A stretch of DNA of 64,000 nucleotides from Saccharomyces uvarum. Lineage: Eukaryota > Ascomycota > Saccharomycetes > Saccharomycetales > Saccharomycetaceae. Location: the NCBI GenBank assembly GCA_947243795.1, contig OX365929.1, forward strand, positions 1,178,001-1,242,000. Reading direction: 5' to 3'. Of the stretch, positions 59,412 through 64,000 are shown piece by piece. Every line of letters begins with the position of its first letter. Within the stretch, counting starts at the first letter, position 1. A model generated the notes under the pieces. It did no database searches, was not told where the DNA came from, and saw only the letters and a program-made list of their open reading frames with translations. Position numbers and translations under genes: made by a program.

Positions 59412-59651
59412 TTGGTGTTATGTAAAATACTGTGCTGCGATTTCGGTGTTGATTGAAAGTGGGCAACTATTCTTCACGTGTTTACTGAAGCCTTGGATAA
59501 TACTGACGGTAGATACAGTAGAGAGGTTGTCGATAAAAGAGAAAAGAACACAAAATAAAAGAAGAACCAGAAAGAAATATGAACGTGTGCATTTTTCTAT
59601 CATTCGCTTTTAATCTAATATTGAAAAGAATCTATGGTGAGGTTGATGGTA

Positions 59652-59658
59652 TTTCGCG
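59652..59658 (-). promoter_or_regulatory. SCB-type site (CGCGAAA) for GIN4
   Basis: TTTCGCG on the plus strand is CGCGAAA on the GIN4 sense strand, the SBF core, about 245 bp upstream of the ATG. Confidence 0.55.
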
Positions 59659-59713
59659 ATGGTATGCCGAAAAGGGAAATAACGCAGGTCGCGCGTAGTG
59701 AACAACGGATTTG

Positions 59714-59719
59714 ACGCGT
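59714..59719. promoter_or_regulatory. MCB site (ACGCGT) for GIN4
   Basis: A palindromic MluI cell-cycle box lies about 305 bp upstream of the GIN4 ATG, 60 bp from the SCB-type site. Confidence 0.6.
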
Positions 59720-59950
59720 TTTCTGTAAGAAAACTTGGTAATTATAATTGAAAAATTCTTGTCAGACGAAACTTGACGAATGATGGTACTAGCTACACCT
59801 GGCTTAGCCTAATTTTTTCTGTTGATTAGAAGTAGAGGTTATTAGTTATAGAAGAGAAGAGTTTATGTTATGACAATGATATTTGCACAAAGTACATAGA
59901 ATATTTAAAGAGTTAGATAGTATGATGAAATAAGAGAATACATGAATGAC

Positions 59951-59965
59951 GGGGGGAGGGGGGGG
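59951..59965 (+). repeat. G-rich run (G6-A-G8)
   Basis: Fourteen G in 15 bases, followed by an A-run, lie between GIN4 and GNP1. This is unusual in AT-rich intergenic yeast DNA. Confidence 0.9.
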
Positions 59966-60115
59966 AAAAAAAGATAAATGCAGTAAAACATGATAGTGAG
60001 GCTGAATTTGAAATAAAATGCTAAATGAATCTTTTGTTGTTTTGTTTTGTTTTGTTTTTTTTTTTTTATTGCTTTATGCCTTTTTTTTTTTTACTTTCAA
60101 ATTACGATTTCTACT

Positions 60116-62113
60116 TTAACACCAGAAATCAACAATTCTTTTCCAGTATGGACCGTTTCTTAGTTTTTCTTGATATTCTTCGTCTTCTTGTTTTAATAAT
60201 TCCTCATCGAAAATCTGTCTGTCGGTTACCAAGTCTATTTTATCAGCTGGGATGAACAAAGTCCAATCTTTTTTCCAAACTTTGTAAAAGACGTATAAAG
60301 CAATCAAGATTGGCATGGCCAAGTAATTCTCGAAAAATGACTGAGCACTTAGTTTGCCGCCTCCACCGATTGGGGAAAGGGCGACCCAAAATTGGGCAAT
60401 CAAAGCCAATACCATCATGATTATAGCGTACATAGACCCCCAAATACCAACTTGAGATTTGTAACCGACCTCCCCAAGGGATCTACCTTGAACTTTCATA
60501 CCTCTTCTGAATCTAATGTGAGACAAACAAATGGTGATCCAAGTAAATAGTTGGGATAAACCGGAAATTGCCAACAACCAGGTGAAAACATCTTCTTCCT
60601 TTGAAGATGAGGCACAGAATGCAATGATAGCAAATAACGAACTAACAAGCATGGCAACTGCGGGCCTACCTTCCCTATCAATGTAATCAAAACACTTGGG
60701 GGCATTTCCTTGCTTAGCCAAAGACATCAGAATACGAGAACTGGAGTAGAAGGCACCGTTAGCGACGGAAAGGACGGATAATAGGATTACCGCATTTATG
60801 AAATGAGGAACCACACGAACACCATGAGAAGCGACAGCAATCACATAGGGCGACGCCTTGGTGGCTGAACCTGAGGAACCCAACAGTTGGTCTGAAGTGT
60901 AAGGCACAAGGAAACCGACCAGGACCAAAGACCCCAAAAACACAAACAAAATTCTGTAAATCATTTTTTTCGCTGCTGATGGAATGGCCTTTCTCGGGTT
61001 GGATTGCTCACTAGCGGTCATGGCTAATTGTTCACTCATACCAAAGGCAAATGCAGCAGTGACAAATGTGGCCACCACACCCTTGAACCTTTGGATACCG
61101 GTATCACCACGGAAGGCACCGGGATTATGCCAGTATCTACTGCCAATGTAACCATCGGTACCAGCACCACCACAATCGATAATAATGGCAAGGATAAAGA
61201 AACCAATAATCATTAGGATTTTACAACAGTTGAAGAAAAAATCTGCCTCTGCATAACCCTTAGCACCAAAAACGTTGATGATAATGATCAAGACGTAAAA
61301 GATAACAACAAAGACGTCCGGATCGACTTTCACGGTCCAATACTTGATGGTCATGGACGCGGTGACCAATTCCAAGGGACAAACACATAGCCATTGCAAA
61401 CAATAAACCCAAGCGACGGAGAATCCCAACGCAGGATCAACCAGAAATGAAGGGTAAGTGTTGAAACCTCCGATCAAGTCACTGTAAATGACGGCCAATT
61501 CACCACAAGCTTGGATGATACAGTATATACAACTACCCATGATGGCATACCCGATGACTAGACCACCCGGGCCGGCATTGTTCAGAACTTTGGAATTACC
61601 AACCAGCAAACCGGTACCAATACCTGTCCCCAATGACATCATGACGATGTGGCGAGGCTTTATCGTTTTTTTCAAGTTTTCTTGGTTCTGGTCTTGTGCC
61701 CGTGAAGGCTGCTTGATCCCGCTCTCGGTAACGAAAGAACCCTTTGGATTCAGCTCGTTGTCCAACTGAGAACTGGAATCGTTTGTGGATATGGGGGTGG
61801 TCCCATCGCCAATGGAGTCAGACGAGTCGGGAGAGTTTGGGTGCGAGCCCTCGGCTCTTCTGAAGGAGTCAATAAACCTACGCAGATGAGACGCCTTGCC
61901 GTCACCCTCGTATTCAAGATTTTCCATGGTTTTTTCCATTGTATTTTCAAAATACTCGACCTCATTTTCTGGCGCTGTGGAATTGATTTCCTTTTCCTTA
62001 CCCTGGATTTCCTTCATTTCGTAATGGGAAACGCCGTCTGAATTGTTCCCGTACATATTAGTGTTCGAGCTGCCTTCATTGTTCCGCCCATGGTGTCTGT
62101 TACCAAGCGTCAT
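60116..62113 (-). CDS. GNP1: Gnp1, high-affinity glutamine permease
   Basis: The protein is 665 aa (S. cerevisiae 663). The cytosolic N-terminus of about 150 aa is followed by 12 predicted membrane spans. The start of the transport core is KPRHIVMMSLGTGIGTGLLV, the fungal amino-acid permease signature, and the C-terminus ends YWKRIVDFWC, a palmitoylatable Phe-Trp-Cys tail. It imports Gln, Asn, Ser, Thr, Leu, Cys and Met. Expression is controlled by the Ssy1-Ptr3-Ssy5 sensor through Stp1/Stp2. Several CGGC/GCCG-type triplets occur upstream, but I could not define a clear Stp1 site. Confidence 0.97.
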   Translation of the reverse strand: MTLGNRHHGRNNEGSSNTNMYGNNSDGVSHYEMKEIQGKEKEINSTAPENEVEYFENTMEKTMENLEYEGDGKASHLRRFIDSFRRAEGSHPNSPDSSDSIGDGTTPISTNDSSSQLDNELNPKGSFVTESGIKQPSRAQDQNQENLKKTIKPRHIVMMSLGTGIGTGLLVGNSKVLNNAGPGGLVIGYAIMGSCIYCIIQACGELAVIYSDLIGGFNTYPSFLVDPALGFSVAWVYCLQWLCVCPLELVTASMTIKYWTVKVDPDVFVVIFYVLIIIINVFGAKGYAEADFFFNCCKILMIIGFFILAIIIDCGGAGTDGYIGSRYWHNPGAFRGDTGIQRFKGVVATFVTAAFAFGMSEQLAMTASEQSNPRKAIPSAAKKMIYRILFVFLGSLVLVGFLVPYTSDQLLGSSGSATKASPYVIAVASHGVRVVPHFINAVILLSVLSVANGAFYSSSRILMSLAKQGNAPKCFDYIDREGRPAVAMLVSSLFAIIAFCASSSKEEDVFTWLLAISGLSQLFTWITICLSHIRFRRGMKVQGRSLGEVGYKSQVGIWGSMYAIIMMVLALIAQFWVALSPIGGGGKLSAQSFFENYLAMPILIALYVFYKVWKKDWTLFIPADKIDLVTDRQIFDEELLKQEDEEYQEKLRNGPYWKRIVDFWC

Positions 62114-63349
<1,236 letters not shown>

Positions 63350-63666
63350 CTCGCCTACCTTGTCCAATGCAAGCACCTGAAAAACTGAAAAACTCCCAAA
63401 ACCGAAAAAACGCAAAATACCATAGTAACGAAAAACTAAATAGATCACATTAAATAGTAATAGTATATGTTTGATAAGAATAATGTCGTCCATACCCCCT
63501 TCTTCCAGCGGAGGTTCTTTTCCGCTGTCTTGCCAATCGATACGCTGACTTTTGTTTTCTCCTTTTGACTACAGAAAAATTCATCTCCGTTGAATTGTTT
63601 AGTCTTGTGGGAAACTGTCCTACGGGCACCAACCAAAATACATAAAAGCCTTGCCCCGCATCCGCC
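63350..63666. other. SMT3-SDH6 spacer
   Basis: These 317 bp hold the SMT3 3' region and the SDH6 promoter. I see nothing beyond AT-rich termination sequence and a short GC-richer stretch before the SDH6 ATG. Confidence 0.6.
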
Positions 63667-64000
63667 ATGATCAACAAGCTGATGTACCGTTCCGTCAGGT
63701 TCGCCACCCATAACAGCCAGCCCTTGCTGCCTCCGTTGGTCCTGTACAGAAGAATACTAAGGCAGCACAAGCTGCTGCCCACCGTTCAGAAGGAAATGGG
63801 CGACCAGTACGTGCGGAACGAATTCAAACTGCACAAAGATATCGATAACCCATTGCACGTGGTCGGGTTCCTGGCTTCGTGGCAAGACTACCTGCACATG
63901 ATTTCCAACAATAAATGGAAAGATGCAACTTTGACCTCGGAGACTCTGGAGAAATTGTCCCCTGAGCAGACTGTCCAACTATATGAACTGATGAAGGAAA
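63667..64000 (+). CDS. SDH6: Sdh6/Acn9, succinate dehydrogenase assembly factor, 3' end cut by window edge
   Basis: The ATG at 63667 opens a frame running off the window after 111 codons; the S. cerevisiae protein is about 133 aa. It starts [20 protein letters not shown], a basic presequence-like N-terminus, followed by the LYR-family motif in [18 protein letters not shown]. The Sdhaf3 signature [20 protein letters not shown] comes next, then [12 protein letters not shown]. With Sdh7 it shields the iron-sulfur subunit Sdh2 during complex II assembly in the mitochondrial matrix. Confidence 0.96.
   Translation, partial: MINKLMYRSVRFATHNSQPLLPPLVLYRRILRQHKLLPTVQKEMGDQYVRNEFKLHKDIDNPLHVVGFLASWQDYLHMISNNKWKDATLTSETLEKLSPEQTVQLYELMKE

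Larger units (their letters stand above)
59412..60115. other. GIN4 promoter / GNP1 3' region
   Basis: This 704-bp region holds the SBF/MBF sites near GIN4, a G-rich run at 59951-59965 and long T-runs at about 60044-60095 near the GNP1 stop. The 61-codon minus-strand frame in the GIN4 leader is not called. Confidence 0.6.

Overview
The window is ordinary euchromatic DNA from a budding yeast of the genus Saccharomyces. Nearly every gene is recognisable as the ortholog of a gene on the right arm of S. cerevisiae chromosome IV, in the same order and orientation, from JIP4 (YDR475C) to SDH6/ACN9 (YDR511W). The proteins differ from the S. cerevisiae sequences I remember by enough (SNF1 N-terminus, PKH1 C-terminal half, VPS3, DIG2) that this looks like another Saccharomyces species. 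I cannot say which one. Comparisons with S. cerevisiae are from memory, not from a search.

Layout: 1-3.6 kb holds JIP4 (cut by the left edge) and the ER membrane protein YDR476C. 5-15 kb holds SNF1, SNM1, PEX29, DIG2, PHO8, CWC21 and KRE2. 15-24.6 kb holds VPS52, VPS72, VPS60, RIB3, PAC11 (in a very GC-rich island) and SLD5. 24.6-36 kb holds PKH1, IZH1, MZM1, RSM28, VPS3 and PUF6. 36-48.9 kb holds ITR1, SEC20, LCD1, intron-containing RPL37B, PLM2, SAM2 and LPP1. 49.6-54.5 kb holds PSP1, a possible new 60-codon gene, and GMC1. 54.6-55.6 kb is a Pol III/retrotransposon landing site: an intron-containing tRNA-Leu(CAA) followed by two solo LTRs in opposite orientation. 56-64 kb holds GIN4, GNP1, SMT3 and the start of SDH6.

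The genes are individually transcribed and do not form one system. There are themes: endolysosomal trafficking (VPS52, VPS60, VPS3, SEC20), protein kinases (SNF1, PKH1, GIN4), nutrient and metal response (PHO8, ITR1, IZH1, GNP1, SAM2), checkpoint and replication (SLD5, LCD1, PLM2), and two mitochondrial LYR-motif assembly factors (MZM1, SDH6). Several promoters carry the sites expected for their known regulators: Pho4 for PHO8, Zap1 for IZH1, Ino2/Ino4 for ITR1, Cbf1-Met31/32 for SAM2, Rap1 for RPL37B, and SBF/MBF for PLM2 and GIN4.

I found no new multi-gene system. The leads most worth following are a small unannotated-looking ORF at 52448-52630 with mitochondrial-protein features, the GC island over PAC11, the apparent absence of SPG3 between LPP1 and PSP1, a 24-bp in-frame minisatellite in VPS3, and the tRNA/LTR cluster.
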